64,000 bases of DNA from an uncultured Erythrobacter sp. (GCA_947488155.1 CANKYK010000001.1:868001-932000); one strand, 5' to 3'. Positions 1 to 9,252 are shown, numbered from the stretch's first letter. The notes: generated by a model from the sequence alone, not told the origin. A program made the numbers and translations.

Positions 1-1
1 A

Positions 2-1591
<1,590 letters not shown>

Positions 1592-1603
1592 GAAAGCAGA
1601 CGC

Positions 1604-2041
1604 ATGCAGGCTCGCAAAGCAATGATTTCGATCATGGCGGCGAGCCTGTGCCTTGCTGCTTGCACATCTGAGGCATCGGAACAGGCGGCAGTGGATACGG
1701 CAGAGGAAAGCGTCATTGCAGAGACCTCGGTCGTCGACCTCAGCGTGGATGAGCTCGCGAGTTTAATAGACGGCGGCAATATCCGACTGATTGACGTGCG
1801 GCGCGATGATGAAGTGGCCGAGGGCATTATCCCGGGCGCAGAGCACATCATGCTCGATAATTTCGATCCAGCGGCGCTTGATCTAACCGATGGGCGCGAA
1901 GTGGTACTCTATTGCCGTTCTGGTCGGCGTTCCGGCATTGCAGCGGAGAAACTCGCGGCGCACACTGGCGAGCCGGCCAAGCATTTGGGCGGCGGGATCA
2001 TCGCCTGGCGTGAGGCAAATCAACCAGAAGTGACGCCGTAA
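1604..2041 (+). CDS. Rhodanese-like lipoprotein
   Basis: This 145-residue protein starts with a lipoprotein signal: a short charged segment, a hydrophobic stretch, and the lipobox LAAC with Cys ~20. The mature part is a single rhodanese fold (about residues 40-140). It carries the DVRRDDEVAEG-type entry motif and the active-site loop CRSGRRS, whose Cys would carry a persulfide. Single-domain periplasmic rhodaneses transfer sulfane sulfur, but the substrate cannot be told from sequence. It follows acnA by 12 bp and precedes a second rhodanese-like gene. Family assignment is strong; function is inferred. Confidence 0.85.
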   Translation: MQARKAMISIMAASLCLAACTSEASEQAAVDTAEESVIAETSVVDLSVDELASLIDGGNIRLIDVRRDDEVAEGIIPGAEHIMLDNFDPAALDLTDGREVVLYCRSGRRSGIAAEKLAAHTGEPAKHLGGGIIAWREANQPEVTP

Positions 2042-2146
2042 GGTTGCCGGACTGGCCGACCACAGACCGGCCGCAACATCGCCATTCACGACAAAGTCAG
2101 CCGCGTGAGCGCAGTTTTCCAGAAATGCTTCTGGGAGGATGATTTC

Positions 2147-2719
2147 ATGCAACTGTTTCTGATGACTGCACCAATGCTTGCACTGGTGGCCACGGCAGGT
2201 GCCTCGGCCCAAGATCAAACGCAACCGCAGCCCGACGTGTTGGAGAGTTCATCTCCGCAAATCGACTTTCCCGCTTTTGCCGCGCTCACAGCAGAAGTTG
2301 CTGAGCTGCGCGAGCGGCGCCTTCTGCCCAAGGATGAGTTTCTGAAGCAAGCGCTCGCCGATGGTGCCCTATTGCTCGACACCAGATCTGCCGAAGCGTT
2401 CCGGCTTGGCCATATTGAAGGCGCAGTGAACCTGCCGTTTTCGGATTTTACCGAGGAGAAATTGGCCAAGGTGATCGGCGAAAACCGTGATCGTCCGATC
2501 TACATCTATTGCAACAACAACTTTAGCGATAATGTCGAACCAATCGGCCTGAAGGCAGCGCCGCTCGCGCTCAACATCCCGACCTTCATCAATCTGGTCG
2601 GCTATGGCTATGACAACGTGTGGGAGTTGGACGGCGTGATGCCGATCGCGGACGTTCCATGGACGGGCGAGCCGATGTTTGCACAGCTTCAGCCAATCCC
2701 AGAGCAAGCCACCCCGTAA
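2147..2719 (+). CDS. Exported rhodanese-like domain protein
   Basis: The track ORF starts at 2105, but the ATG at 2147 has a good Shine-Dalgarno (GGGAGG, 8 nt upstream) and begins a clean signal peptide, MQLFLMTAPML...ASAQ, so I place the start there (190 aa). The mature protein has a rhodanese-like domain with LLDTRSAEAFRLGHIEGAVNLP and a putative active-site loop, YCNNNFSDN. The Cys is present, but the loop is Asn-rich and lacks the basic residues of typical sulfurtransferases, so activity on thiosulfate is doubtful. It is probably periplasmic. A strong terminator follows directly. Confidence 0.82.
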   Translation: MQLFLMTAPMLALVATAGASAQDQTQPQPDVLESSSPQIDFPAFAALTAEVAELRERRLLPKDEFLKQALADGALLLDTRSAEAFRLGHIEGAVNLPFSDFTEEKLAKVIGENRDRPIYIYCNNNFSDNVEPIGLKAAPLALNIPTFINLVGYGYDNVWELDGVMPIADVPWTGEPMFAQLQPIPEQATP

Positions 2720-2722
2720 TGA

Positions 2723-2755
2723 AAAAGGGCGGCCCCAACGCGGAACCGCCCTTTT
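2723..2755. terminator. Bidirectional intrinsic terminator
   Basis: A perfect 10-bp stem, AAAAGGGCGG / CCGCCCTTTT, encloses a 13-nt loop. The A-run on one side and T-run on the other allow use in both directions. It sits between the + strand rhodanese gene and the convergent Ser-rich gene. Confidence 0.85.
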
Positions 2756-2796
2756 CATCAGGAGATCGTGTGAGCGCGAAGGCTCAATAGCGAGGC

Positions 2797-4632
2797 TTAG
2801 CCGCCGCGCTTAATCCGAAACTTCTTGCGGCCCAGGATCGCGGCTGCCGCCAAGCCAAACAGTACTGTCATCGGCGGTGCAGGGACTTCTGTGCCACTGC
2901 TGGTGCCGCCCGAGGAGCTGCTGGAGCTCGACGAAGACGATGACGAGCTCGAAGAGCTGCTGCTTGAACTGGTTGAGCCGCCCGATGACGAGCCAGAGCT
3001 GGAGCCTGAAGAACTCGACGACGAAGACGAGCTGCCCGACGAAGAGCTGGTGCTGCTGGTCATATCGCCCGAGGTGCTGCCGCCGCTGGTCGACATGCCA
3101 GACGTTGTGCTTCCGCTGCCGCCGGATGAGGATGAGCTGCTCGATGAAGAGCTGCTGCCTGAAGACGAGGAGCTGGACGATGCGCCGCCGGAGCTGCTGC
3201 CACCTGACGATGAACCGGATGAGCTACCTGAAGACGAGCTAGAGCTGGAGCCGCTAGAGCCGCCATTGCTGCCGCCCGATGAGGACGAGCTGCTCGACGA
3301 AGAAGACGAGCTGGAGGAAGAGCTGGACGATGATCCGCCCGAGCTGCCACCGGTTGAGGTCATGCCCCCGGTTGTTGTCGAAGAGCCACTTCCGCCGCCA
3401 GAGCTGCCACTGCTGGAACCGCCCGATGACGAACCTGATGAAGAGCCGCTGCTCGAGCCAGACGAGCTGCCTGAGCTGCTGCCGCCAGAAGACGATCCGG
3501 ACGAACTGCCCGAAGACGAACCTGAGGACGAGCCACTGCTCGAACCGCCGCTCGAAGTCATCCCTCCAGTTGAAGTGTTGCCACCAGTCGAAGTGTTGCC
3601 GCCAGTGGAGGTGTTACCGCCGCCGGATGAGCTGCTGGAAGAAGACGAAGACGAGCTGGAAGAGCTCGAAGAACTCGACGATGACGAGGATGAACTCGAA
3701 ACATTCCCAGACGAGCTTGAAACGTTGCCCGACGAAGACGAAACATTGCCCGATGACGACGAAACATTGCCAGAGGAGCTTGAAACCTGGCCGGTTGAAC
3801 TCGACACCTGACCAGTCGAGCTGCTCACTTGACCCGTAGAAGAGCTCACCTGTCCGGTCGATGTGCTGACCTGACCGGTCGAAGAAGACACATTGCCCGA
3901 AGAGCTAGACGTCGAGGTCGAAACCGCACCGGTAGACGAGGTGATCTCACCGCTAGAGCTGGTTGAGGTAACCACGCCCGAAGACGATGTGGTCGAGGTT
4001 GAATTGTCGATATCAATAATGATGTCGCCAGAGGATGAAACGCCATCGCTGGTCGTGCCGCCGCCAGAAGTCGTGGTGCTGACCACAGAGACATCGCCGC
4101 TCGACGAACCGCCGCCGCCGAAGAACCCGCCGCCAATAAAGCCGCCGCCGAAACCACCAAAGCCGCCGCTGCCGCCGATTACAATCGGAGCCGCGCTGCC
4201 CCCGCCGCGAATTGGCGGCAAGGGTGGAAGCGGTGCTGGAGCGTACGCAACCTGAGCGATGGGCGGGCACTCAGCTGGATCGAAATAAGTCTGCACAATG
4301 CGGCCTGCACCAGCGCCAGCGACTGCGCCAGCGCCTGATGCAGCGTTCGGGCCACCAAAGCCAGGCTGTTCTGGCTGGCACTCAATCGTGCGCTCTACGA
4401 TACGCCGGCGGCGCTGCTCCGGTGGAGGCAGTTGACGCGTGCGTGTCTTGATCAGTTGCGGCTCGCCCTTCACCAGACGGGTGCGGGTTTCGACCAGCTT
4501 CCCATCAATATTGGTGGTGAACTGCGGATCATCCGTGTTCATCGGCTCTGCCACTCGCACGGCGCCCCCGGTCATCAGGGCGAGCCCTGCGGCGGTGGCT
4601 GATAGCTTAGCTGCGGCCAGTTTGATCGACAT
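2797..4632 (-). CDS. Ser/Gly-rich low-complexity surface protein with PEP-CTERM-like tail
   Basis: This 611-residue protein has an N-terminal hydrophobic export signal and a short ordered region (about 30-130) with TRTR and RRRR clusters and two Cys. A Gly-rich hinge follows. Roughly 400 residues are then almost only Ser, Gly and Thr, including about eleven tandem VSSS(S/T)G(Q/N) heptads, GGNTST hexads, GSSS repeats and long pure Ser runs. The end, VPAPP + hydrophobic helix (LFGLAAAAIL) + GRKKFRIKR, matches the layout of a PEP-CTERM/exosortase sorting signal. No exosortase gene is in this window. It is probably a glycosylatable extracellular or matrix protein (inference). The opposite strand carries a 328-aa acidic shadow ORF created by the repeats. 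Tract length probably varies through slippage. Confidence 0.8.
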   Translation of the reverse strand: MSIKLAAAKLSATAAGLALMTGGAVRVAEPMNTDDPQFTTNIDGKLVETRTRLVKGEPQLIKTRTRQLPPPEQRRRRIVERTIECQPEQPGFGGPNAASGAGAVAGAGAGRIVQTYFDPAECPPIAQVAYAPAPLPPLPPIRGGGSAAPIVIGGSGGFGGFGGGFIGGGFFGGGGSSSGDVSVVSTTTSGGGTTSDGVSSSGDIIIDIDNSTSTTSSSGVVTSTSSSGEITSSTGAVSTSTSSSSGNVSSSTGQVSTSTGQVSSSTGQVSSSTGQVSSSTGQVSSSSGNVSSSSGNVSSSSGNVSSSSGNVSSSSSSSSSSSSSSSSSSSSSSSSSGGGNTSTGGNTSTGGNTSTGGMTSSGGSSSGSSSGSSSGSSSGSSSGGSSSGSSSGSSSGSSSGSSSGGSSSGSSGGGSGSSTTTGGMTSTGGSSGGSSSSSSSSSSSSSSSSSSSGGSNGGSSGSSSSSSSGSSSGSSSGGSSSGGASSSSSSSGSSSSSSSSSSSGGSGSTTSGMSTSGGSTSGDMTSSTSSSSGSSSSSSSSSGSSSGSSSGGSTSSSSSSSSSSSSSSSSSSSSGGTSSGTEVPAPPMTVLFGLAAAAILGRKKFRIKRGG

Positions 4633-4861
4633 GAGTTACGAACCTTGCATTTGCGTGGGCGGTTAAGAGGCGGCCCATCCGCTCCTTCACCAAATCCAAT
4701 CTTCTCATGATGCTTGGGCAGGGCCGTGCACAACGCGGTTAACCATGAATCGCAGCGGCTAACGCTGAAAATCCCGCCAAAAGCGTGGTTTTTCAGAGGG
4801 CCTGTCCCAGTTTGATACCGAATATGCGGACTAAGTAAGCCGCTGAGTTAGCCTGACGCGC
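4633..4861. other. Intergenic region between ruvB and the Ser-rich gene
   Basis: This 229-bp gap holds the 5' region of the Ser-rich gene and the 3' flank of ruvB. I see a weak SD (AAGG) before the Ser-rich start, but no convincing promoter, terminator or RNA gene. Confidence 0.4.
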
Positions 4862-5920
4862 TTAATCGCCTTCGCCAAACATGCTGGGCTGGCCATCGCC
4901 GCTGGCCCGATTCGCAGCCGTGGGCGCTGGCGAGGTCATTTCCAGATGTTCCCAACCGCCATCATTGAGCACCCGGCCGCGCGCTGTCCGCGCCAGCAGG
5001 CCGAGCTGGATCAGATATGGTTCGACCACATCCTCCACCGTGTCGCGCGGCTCTGCGAGGCCCGCCGCCAACGTCTCCACCCCCACCGGGCCACCCTTAT
5101 AAGTGGTTGCAATCATGGTGAGATAGCGCCGGTCCATCGCGTCCAGGCCCAGCCGGTCAATCTCCAACCGGGTGAGCGCATTGTCCGCGCCCGCGCGCGT
5201 CACCGTGCCCTCGCCCGCGACATGGGCAAAATCGCGCACACGGCGTAGCAAGCGGCCAGCGACCCGAGGCGTCCCGCGCGATCGGCGGGCGATCTCACGC
5301 GCGCCCTGTTTATCAATGTTCAGACCCAGCAGCCGCGCCCCGCGCGTCACCACCTGATCCAGCTCATCATGGGTGTAGAAATTGAGCCGAACCGGAATGC
5401 CAAACCGATCGCGCAAAGGCGTCGTCAGCAGGCCTTGCCGCGTGGTCGCGCCGATCAAAGTGAACGGCGGCAAGTCGATCCGCACGCTGCGGGCAGACGG
5501 CCCCTCGCCAATGATCAGATCGAGCGCGCGGTCCTCCATCGCGGGGTACAGCACTTCCTCGACGACCGGGTTCAGCCGGTGAATTTCGTCAATGAACAGA
5601 ACATCATGCGGCTCCAGGTTAGTGAGCAGCGCGGCGAGATCGCCGGCCTTTGCAATCACCGGCCCAGAGGTCGCACGGAAACCCACGCCAAGCTCATTAG
5701 CGACGATCTGCGCCAGCGTCGTCTTACCCAGCCCCGGAGGGCCAAAAAACAACGTGTGATCCATCGCCTCACCGCGCGATTTCGCGCTTTCAATGAACAC
5801 ACGCAAATTATCACGCGCGGCCTCTTGGCCGATAAATTCCTTAAGCGATTTGGGGCGCAGCGCCGCATCCGGATCGTCCGGCTGCCGGTCAGGCGAATGG
5901 ATCGGTGTCTCTTCGGTCAT
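4862..5920 (-). CDS. ruvB: Holliday junction branch migration helicase RuvB
   Basis: RuvB is the hexameric AAA+ motor that drives branch migration with RuvA. The 352-residue protein has the N-terminal segment [13 protein letters not shown], Walker [10 protein letters not shown], Walker [10 protein letters not shown], the sensor region GATTRQGLL, the arginine-finger segment LRDRFG and a C-terminal winged helix ending [11 protein letters not shown]. Length is normal. Its ATG overlaps the stop of an upstream 70-aa gene (ATGA), so the two are translationally coupled. ruvA lies about 1.2 kb upstream on the same strand, separated by two small genes and an inserted nuclease unit. ruvC is not in the window. 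Confidence 0.98.
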   Translation of the reverse strand: MTEETPIHSPDRQPDDPDAALRPKSLKEFIGQEAARDNLRVFIESAKSRGEAMDHTLFFGPPGLGKTTLAQIVANELGVGFRATSGPVIAKAGDLAALLTNLEPHDVLFIDEIHRLNPVVEEVLYPAMEDRALDLIIGEGPSARSVRIDLPPFTLIGATTRQGLLTTPLRDRFGIPVRLNFYTHDELDQVVTRGARLLGLNIDKQGAREIARRSRGTPRVAGRLLRRVRDFAHVAGEGTVTRAGADNALTRLEIDRLGLDAMDRRYLTMIATTYKGGPVGVETLAAGLAEPRDTVEDVVEPYLIQLGLLARTARGRVLNDGGWEHLEMTSPAPTAANRASGDGQPSMFGEGD

Positions 5921-6129
5921 GCGCCCTCCTCTTCCTGTGGCATGATGCAGTCGCGCACGCCCGGCCCGTCAAGCAATGTGCCCCCTGCCTCCTCGCACTC
6001 GCTTTTGCCAGAGATTTCAACCGCGCCGCTCGCGCCGAGGATAAAGGCGACCACCACCACGCCCGCCAGCAATGGCAAGAGCCAGCGCGGGATGTTCAAT
6101 CCAGGGCGAAGTTCATTGTCCTGCGTCAA
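5917..6129 (-). CDS. Small single-pass membrane protein upstream of ruvB
   Basis: This 70-residue protein has one clear transmembrane segment ([17 protein letters not shown], about 17-33). A short outer domain follows with two cysteines (KSECEE and RDCIMP) that could form a disulfide, then an acidic tail. It overlaps the ruvB start by 4 bp (ATGA), which supports it as a real, coupled gene. I recognise no family. Its link to RuvB function is unproven, since small membrane genes can simply hitchhike in such operons. Confidence 0.65.
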   Translation of the reverse strand: MTQDNELRPGLNIPRWLLPLLAGVVVVAFILGASGAVEISGKSECEEAGGTLLDGPGVRDCIMPQEEEGA

Positions 6130-6210
6130 AACGGGTTCACCGTATAGCCGTTTTGCTGGAGCAAAGCATGAGTGTTCCTTTGGTAGTCATATTGAGTGCA
6201 CAGAGTTCGG

Positions 6211-6245
6211 GCCGTCATGCTGAACTTGTTTCAGCATCCATCGCC
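6211..6245 (+). repeat. Left palindromic inverted repeat of the GIY-YIG unit
   Basis: This 35-nt repeat contains a perfect 7-bp hairpin, TGCTGAA-CTTGT-TTCAGCA (6218-6236). The flanks GTCA and TCCATC are shared with the right copy. It matches the reverse complement of 6583-6617 at 31 of 35 positions. Confidence 0.85.
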
Positions 6246-6247
6246 CG

Positions 6248-6265
6248 TCACAAGGCACCTTGTGA
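6248..6265 (+). promoter_or_regulatory. Perfect palindrome covering a possible RBS and GTG start
   Basis: TCACAAGG-CA-CCTTGTGA is a perfect 8-bp inverted repeat with a 2-nt centre. The left arm holds an SD-like AAGG and the right arm holds the in-frame GTG at 6262. If transcribed, the hairpin would sequester both and could limit nuclease translation (inference). Confidence 0.5.
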
Positions 6266-6597
6266 AGCGCGATATCCAACCCTGTGTCTACATTCTGGCA
6301 AGCGGATACCGAGGCACGCTGTACACGGGCGTTACCTCTGACCTGCCCGCGCGCCTTTGGCAGCACCGCGAGGGAATCACTGGAGGCTTCACCAGCCAAT
6401 ATGCGGTTCACCGATTGGTTCATTTTGAGGTCTTCGGCGCAATGGACGGTGCCATCACCCGAGAGAAACAGATCAAAAACTGGCGCCGCCAATGGAAGAT
6501 CAATCTGATCGAGGATGCCAACCCGCATTGGCAAGACTTGGCAGTTGATTTTGGATTTGAGCCTTTGCCGCCGCGTAGCGCTGGTGATGGATCCTGA
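6262..6597 (+). CDS. GIY-YIG family nuclease (UPF0213/YhbQ-like)
   Basis: This is a single-domain GIY-YIG endonuclease. The strand CVYILASGYRGTLYTGVTSDL supplies the YIL...YTG signature (GIY/YIG variant). RLWQHREG follows with the catalytic Arg and His, then FTSQYAVHRLVHFE, then REKQIKNWRRQWK with the metal-binding Glu. The track ORF opens at 6196. The domain begins just after residue 23, so I prefer the GTG at 6262 (111 aa), which has AAGG just upstream. An ATG at 6217 is an alternative but would translate the palindrome as MLNLFQHP. The TGA stop lies in the right palindrome. Catalytic residues look intact, so the enzyme may be active, and its target is plausibly the flanking hairpins (inference). 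Confidence 0.82.
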   Translation: MKRDIQPCVYILASGYRGTLYTGVTSDLPARLWQHREGITGGFTSQYAVHRLVHFEVFGAMDGAITREKQIKNWRRQWKINLIEDANPHWQDLAVDFGFEPLPPRSAGDGS

Positions 6598-6617
6598 AAC
6601 AAGTTCAGGATGACGGG
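6583..6617 (-). repeat. Right palindromic inverted repeat of the GIY-YIG unit
   Basis: This inverted copy of the left repeat has the hairpin TCCTGAA-ACAAG-TTCAGGA (6592-6610). Relative to the left copy, the second stem pair is swapped from G:C to C:G on the same reading strand, so pairing is preserved. It contains the nuclease stop codon. Confidence 0.85.
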
Positions 6618-6640
6618 AAAGTGATGGCTGAAGGCTTCGA

Positions 6641-7156
6641 TCAGTCATTTTCTGACAGCGTGGGCAATGGCGTCTTGGGCATTTGCACAATTTCGTCACC
6701 AAGCGCCAATATCGCCATCAGATATCCTTCTAGCGCCAGAACATTGCTGGCTACATCATCAAGGTGCTCTGAGTTAACCGCGCTTCCATCTGGTTTAGAG
6801 CTGTCGATCAACGCTTGTGTATAGGTGTAGAAGCTTACGATCTTCGATACCTGCTCAGGTTCCAACTCCGATAGTGAATCAGCATTTGCTTCGAAAACCC
6901 TGGTGTAGTTGCTCCGGATGTCCATGACGTAGCTGTCGCCAGTCCAAGTGCCATTGCGAACCTGATTTGCGAGTGAATGATAGCGCTCAAGATAGCGGTC
7001 GGAACGCAACAAAAAACCTATCGCCTGAACTTCTGATGCAATAGCAACGAGTGTTGACTGCCTCCGCCTTTTGCGGTCTGAAGTTTTGTCATAGAACTGA
7101 AAAGTCCACGCCAACAAGACACCGAAGGCGGCAAGTCCAAACTGCCATTCCATCAC
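6641..7156 (-). CDS. Hypothetical membrane-anchored protein downstream of ruvA
   Basis: This 171-residue protein has an N-terminal membrane anchor (QFGLAAFGVLLAWTFQFYD) followed by a basic stop-transfer segment, DRKRRRQ. The remaining ~130 residues look helical and soluble, and probably face the cytoplasm given the positive charges after the helix. The start overlaps the ruvA stop by 4 bp (ATGA), which implies coupling. I recognise no family. The coding region seems somewhat more AT-rich than ruvA. The GIY-YIG unit begins 24 bp past its 3' end. Confidence 0.7.
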   Translation of the reverse strand: MMEWQFGLAAFGVLLAWTFQFYDKTSDRKRRRQSTLVAIASEVQAIGFLLRSDRYLERYHSLANQVRNGTWTGDSYVMDIRSNYTRVFEANADSLSELEPEQVSKIVSFYTYTQALIDSSKPDGSAVNSEHLDDVASNVLALEGYLMAILALGDEIVQMPKTPLPTLSEND

Positions 7157-7773
7157 CCCGCCGCCTTTTTCAGCGCCACCCGGATCAGATCGCCTTCCTT
7201 TGCATCCTCGCCCAGCTCGCTTTGCGCGCGGGCCACAGCCTGCGCCGCGACCGCTGGTTTAAAGCCGAGGTTCTCCAGCGCGCTCACCGCATCCGCGCTC
7301 GCGCCGCCTGCTTGTGAAACTGCACCAATTGGCGCTCCCGCAATCCCGCCGCCCGGCCCAGAAGCAGGTAGCGCGCCGGCCTTATCCTTCAGCTCGTTGA
7401 CAATCCGACTCGCCAGCTTCGGCCCAACGCCCTGCGCCCGCGCGACCGTGGCCGCATCGCCGCCAGCACAGGCATCGCGCACTTCGCCAGTCGACAGGGC
7501 AGAGAGGATCGCCAAGGCCACCTTGCTGCCCACCCCTTGGACGGTGGTGAGCAGGCGGAACCAATCGCGCTCTGCGCTTTCGGCAAAGCCGAGCAAGCGC
7601 ATATCATTCTCGCTGACCTGCAAATCAGTGTGGATGGTGCAGGCCTCACCCACCTCGCCCATGGCGCCAAGCGTTTTGGTGGAGCAATGGACCAGATAGC
7701 CTACGCCCTGAACATCGACGATGGCCCAATCCTCGCCCGTTTCATCGAGGCGTCCGGATAATTTCGCGATCAT
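7153..7773 (-). CDS. ruvA: Holliday junction branch migration protein RuvA
   Basis: RuvA binds four-way junctions as a tetramer and loads RuvB. The protein has 206 residues. The N-terminal OB fold begins [16 protein letters not shown] and contains VQGVGYLVHCS. Two helix-hairpin-helix motifs follow (TVQGVGSKVALAIL and AQGVGPKLASRIV). After a Gly/Ala-rich linker comes the C-terminal RuvB-binding domain (DAVSALENLGFKPA). Length is normal. In many proteobacteria ruvC precedes ruvA. Here the upstream region instead holds a dubious short ORF and a palindromic repeat, with aroC divergent. Confidence 0.97.
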   Translation of the reverse strand: MIAKLSGRLDETGEDWAIVDVQGVGYLVHCSTKTLGAMGEVGEACTIHTDLQVSENDMRLLGFAESAERDWFRLLTTVQGVGSKVALAILSALSTGEVRDACAGGDAATVARAQGVGPKLASRIVNELKDKAGALPASGPGGGIAGAPIGAVSQAGGASADAVSALENLGFKPAVAAQAVARAQSELGEDAKEGDLIRVALKKAAG

Positions 7774-8027
7774 ACTCGTGTTCCCTTGGACATGGTTTGT
7801 TCCTGCCTTAACCGCGCGGCTTTGACCAGAGGAAGTTGATTGGTTGTCCAGAAGAGTATTGGTTTTCCTACCTCAGGGGCGATCGCTATAAACTTGCCCA
7901 TGCAAACCGCCCCGCTCTTCGCACCTTTCACGCTTAATCGGAATTTCCGATCAATGGGGGCACCGGTGATCGATTGCTTTTCTTCTTCTAGACTGTGTTC
8001 CAGCCGTTCCAAGCGTGCGTCACGCAC
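7770..8027 (-). CDS. Dubious 85-aa ORF upstream of ruvA
   Basis: An open frame from GTG 8027 to a stop that overlaps the ruvA start (GTATGA context) would encode an 85-aa basic peptide containing [13 protein letters not shown] and [12 protein letters not shown]. The 4-bp overlap with ruvA argues weakly for a coupled gene. I recognise no family and see no clear SD. It may be only the ruvA 5' region. The longer track ORF (to 8303) runs through repeat A and into aroC antisense and is not credible. Confidence 0.22.
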   Translation of the reverse strand: MRDARLERLEHSLEEEKQSITGAPIDRKFRLSVKGAKSGAVCMGKFIAIAPEVGKPILFWTTNQLPLVKAARLRQEQTMSKGTRV

Positions 8028-8042
8028 GATGAACCGAGCCGT

Positions 8043-8110
8043 CCGCTCCCTCCACCAGTCCACCCGGAGCCTACCGGGACACCATCCGGGTGGACGGGTG
8101 GAAGGAACGG
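8043..8110. repeat. Long palindromic repeat, copy A (ruvA/aroC intergenic)
   Basis: 26-nt arms (8043-8068 and 8085-8110) pair at 23 of 26 positions around a 16-nt loop, GCCTACCGGGACACCA. The loop is identical to copy B (24869-24956) and 15/16 identical to copy C (28160-28235). Two stem positions differ from copy B with both partners changed (A:T for G:C, and G:C for T:A), so structure is conserved. The copy lies between divergent ruvA and aroC. Confidence 0.85.
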
Positions 8111-8181
8111 TAGCCATGCAACCAGAACAGACGCGCAGCCAAAGGTGGACAAACGCGGCGAGATTGGCGAATTGGGCGGCT

Positions 8182-9252
8182 ATGAGTTGGAACACCTTCG
8201 GACGCGCATTGCGCTTCACCACTTGGGGCGAGAGCCATGGACCGGCATTGGGCGTGGTGCTGGACGGGTGCCCGCCGGGCATTGCGCTGAGCGAGGCAGA
8301 CATTCAGCCGTTCATGGACGCGCGCAAGCCGGGCACGAGCAAGTTCACCACTCAGCGCAAAGAGGCCGATCTGGTGCGAATCCTCTCTGGCGTGTTCGAA
8401 GGCAAAACCACCGGCACGCCGATCAGCATGATGATCGAGAACACCGATCAGCGCAGCAAGGATTACGGCGAGATCGCCAAGAGCTATCGCCCTGGCCATG
8501 CGGACTACACCTATGATGCGAAATACGGACATCGTGACTATCGCGGCGGCGGGCGCAGCAGCGCACGCGAGACCGCGGCACGAGTGGCGGCGGGCGCGGT
8601 GGCGCGGCTGATCATCCCAGAGGTCACCATCACCGGCTTCGTGTGCGAGCTGGGCGGGGACAGGATCGACCGCGAGGCGATCAACCTCAGCGAGATCGGC
8701 AACAACCCGTTCTGGTGTCCAGACAGCTGGGCGGCGAAACGCTGGGAAGAGCTGGTCGATACAGCGCGCAAGGACGGGTCATCGCTGGGCGCGGTGGTCG
8801 AATGCGTGGCAACGGGCGTGCCCGCCGGATGGGGCGCGCCGGTCTATGCAAAGCTAGACAGCGATCTGGCCGCCGCAATGATGACGATCAACGCAACCAA
8901 GGGCGTGGAGATTGGCGATGGGTTCGAGGCAGCGCGGCTGACCGGAGAGCAAAACGCCGATGCGATGAGCCCGGGCACAGATGGCACTCCGCAATACGTC
9001 AGCAACCACGCAGGCGGCACGGCGGGCGGCATCTCAACCGGACAGCCTGTGGTGTGCCGCACGGCGTTCAAACCCACCAGCTCGATCCTGACCCCGGTGG
9101 ACTCGATCAACTCCGATGGAGAGGCCACCAAAGTCCGCACCAAGGGGCGGCACGACCCGTGCGTCGGCATTCGCGGCACGCCGGTGGTGGAGGCGATGAT
9201 GGCGCTGGTGTTGGCCGATCACAAACTGCTGCACCGTGCTCAAGTAGCGTGA
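8182..9252 (+). CDS. aroC: Chorismate synthase
   Basis: AroC makes chorismate from 5-enolpyruvylshikimate-3-phosphate, the last step of the shikimate pathway, and needs reduced FMN. The track ORF extends 114 codons upstream through repeat A. The family start is [20 protein letters not shown] at 8182, giving the usual 356 residues. Signature motifs present are [34 protein letters not shown] and the C-terminal RTKGRHDPC. The conserved His of GESHG and the FMN-binding Arg/Ser cluster are intact. It is a single gene, divergent from ruvA. Confidence 0.97.
   Translation: MSWNTFGRALRFTTWGESHGPALGVVLDGCPPGIALSEADIQPFMDARKPGTSKFTTQRKEADLVRILSGVFEGKTTGTPISMMIENTDQRSKDYGEIAKSYRPGHADYTYDAKYGHRDYRGGGRSSARETAARVAAGAVARLIIPEVTITGFVCELGGDRIDREAINLSEIGNNPFWCPDSWAAKRWEELVDTARKDGSSLGAVVECVATGVPAGWGAPVYAKLDSDLAAAMMTINATKGVEIGDGFEAARLTGEQNADAMSPGTDGTPQYVSNHAGGTAGGISTGQPVVCRTAFKPTSSILTPVDSINSDGEATKVRTKGRHDPCVGIRGTPVVEAMMALVLADHKLLHRAQVA

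Larger units (their letters stand above)
6211..6617 (+). mobile_element. Putative GIY-YIG nuclease unit bounded by palindromic inverted repeats
   Basis: A 407-bp unit lies between the 171-aa membrane gene and the 70-aa gene of the ruv region, in the opposite orientation to both. Two 35-bp inverted repeats (6211-6245 and 6583-6617) differ at only four positions. They enclose a GIY-YIG nuclease gene whose stop codon is inside the right repeat and whose first possible ATG is inside the left repeat. The left repeat hairpin and the right repeat hairpin differ by one compensated pair (G:C versus C:G). I see no target-site duplication. The mobile nature is inferred from this architecture and from the position inside a gene string that otherwise reads as one operon. 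Confidence 0.55.

Noticed and set aside
2825-3811. 328-aa acidic Glu/Asp/Leu/Pro ORF on the + strand
   Set aside because: It is the exact antisense of the Ser/Gly repeats (Ser codons read as Asp/Glu/Leu). It has no start context or family and falls inside the supported minus-strand gene.
6187-6702. 171-aa minus-strand ORF opposite the GIY-YIG gene
   Set aside because: It translates both palindromes (for example HPELVSGS) and the antisense of a motif-bearing nuclease, with no domain of its own.
7840-8181. N-terminal extension of aroC in the ORF track
   Set aside because: The 114 extra codons run through palindromic repeat A and have no similarity to chorismate synthase, whose start at 8182 gives the family length.
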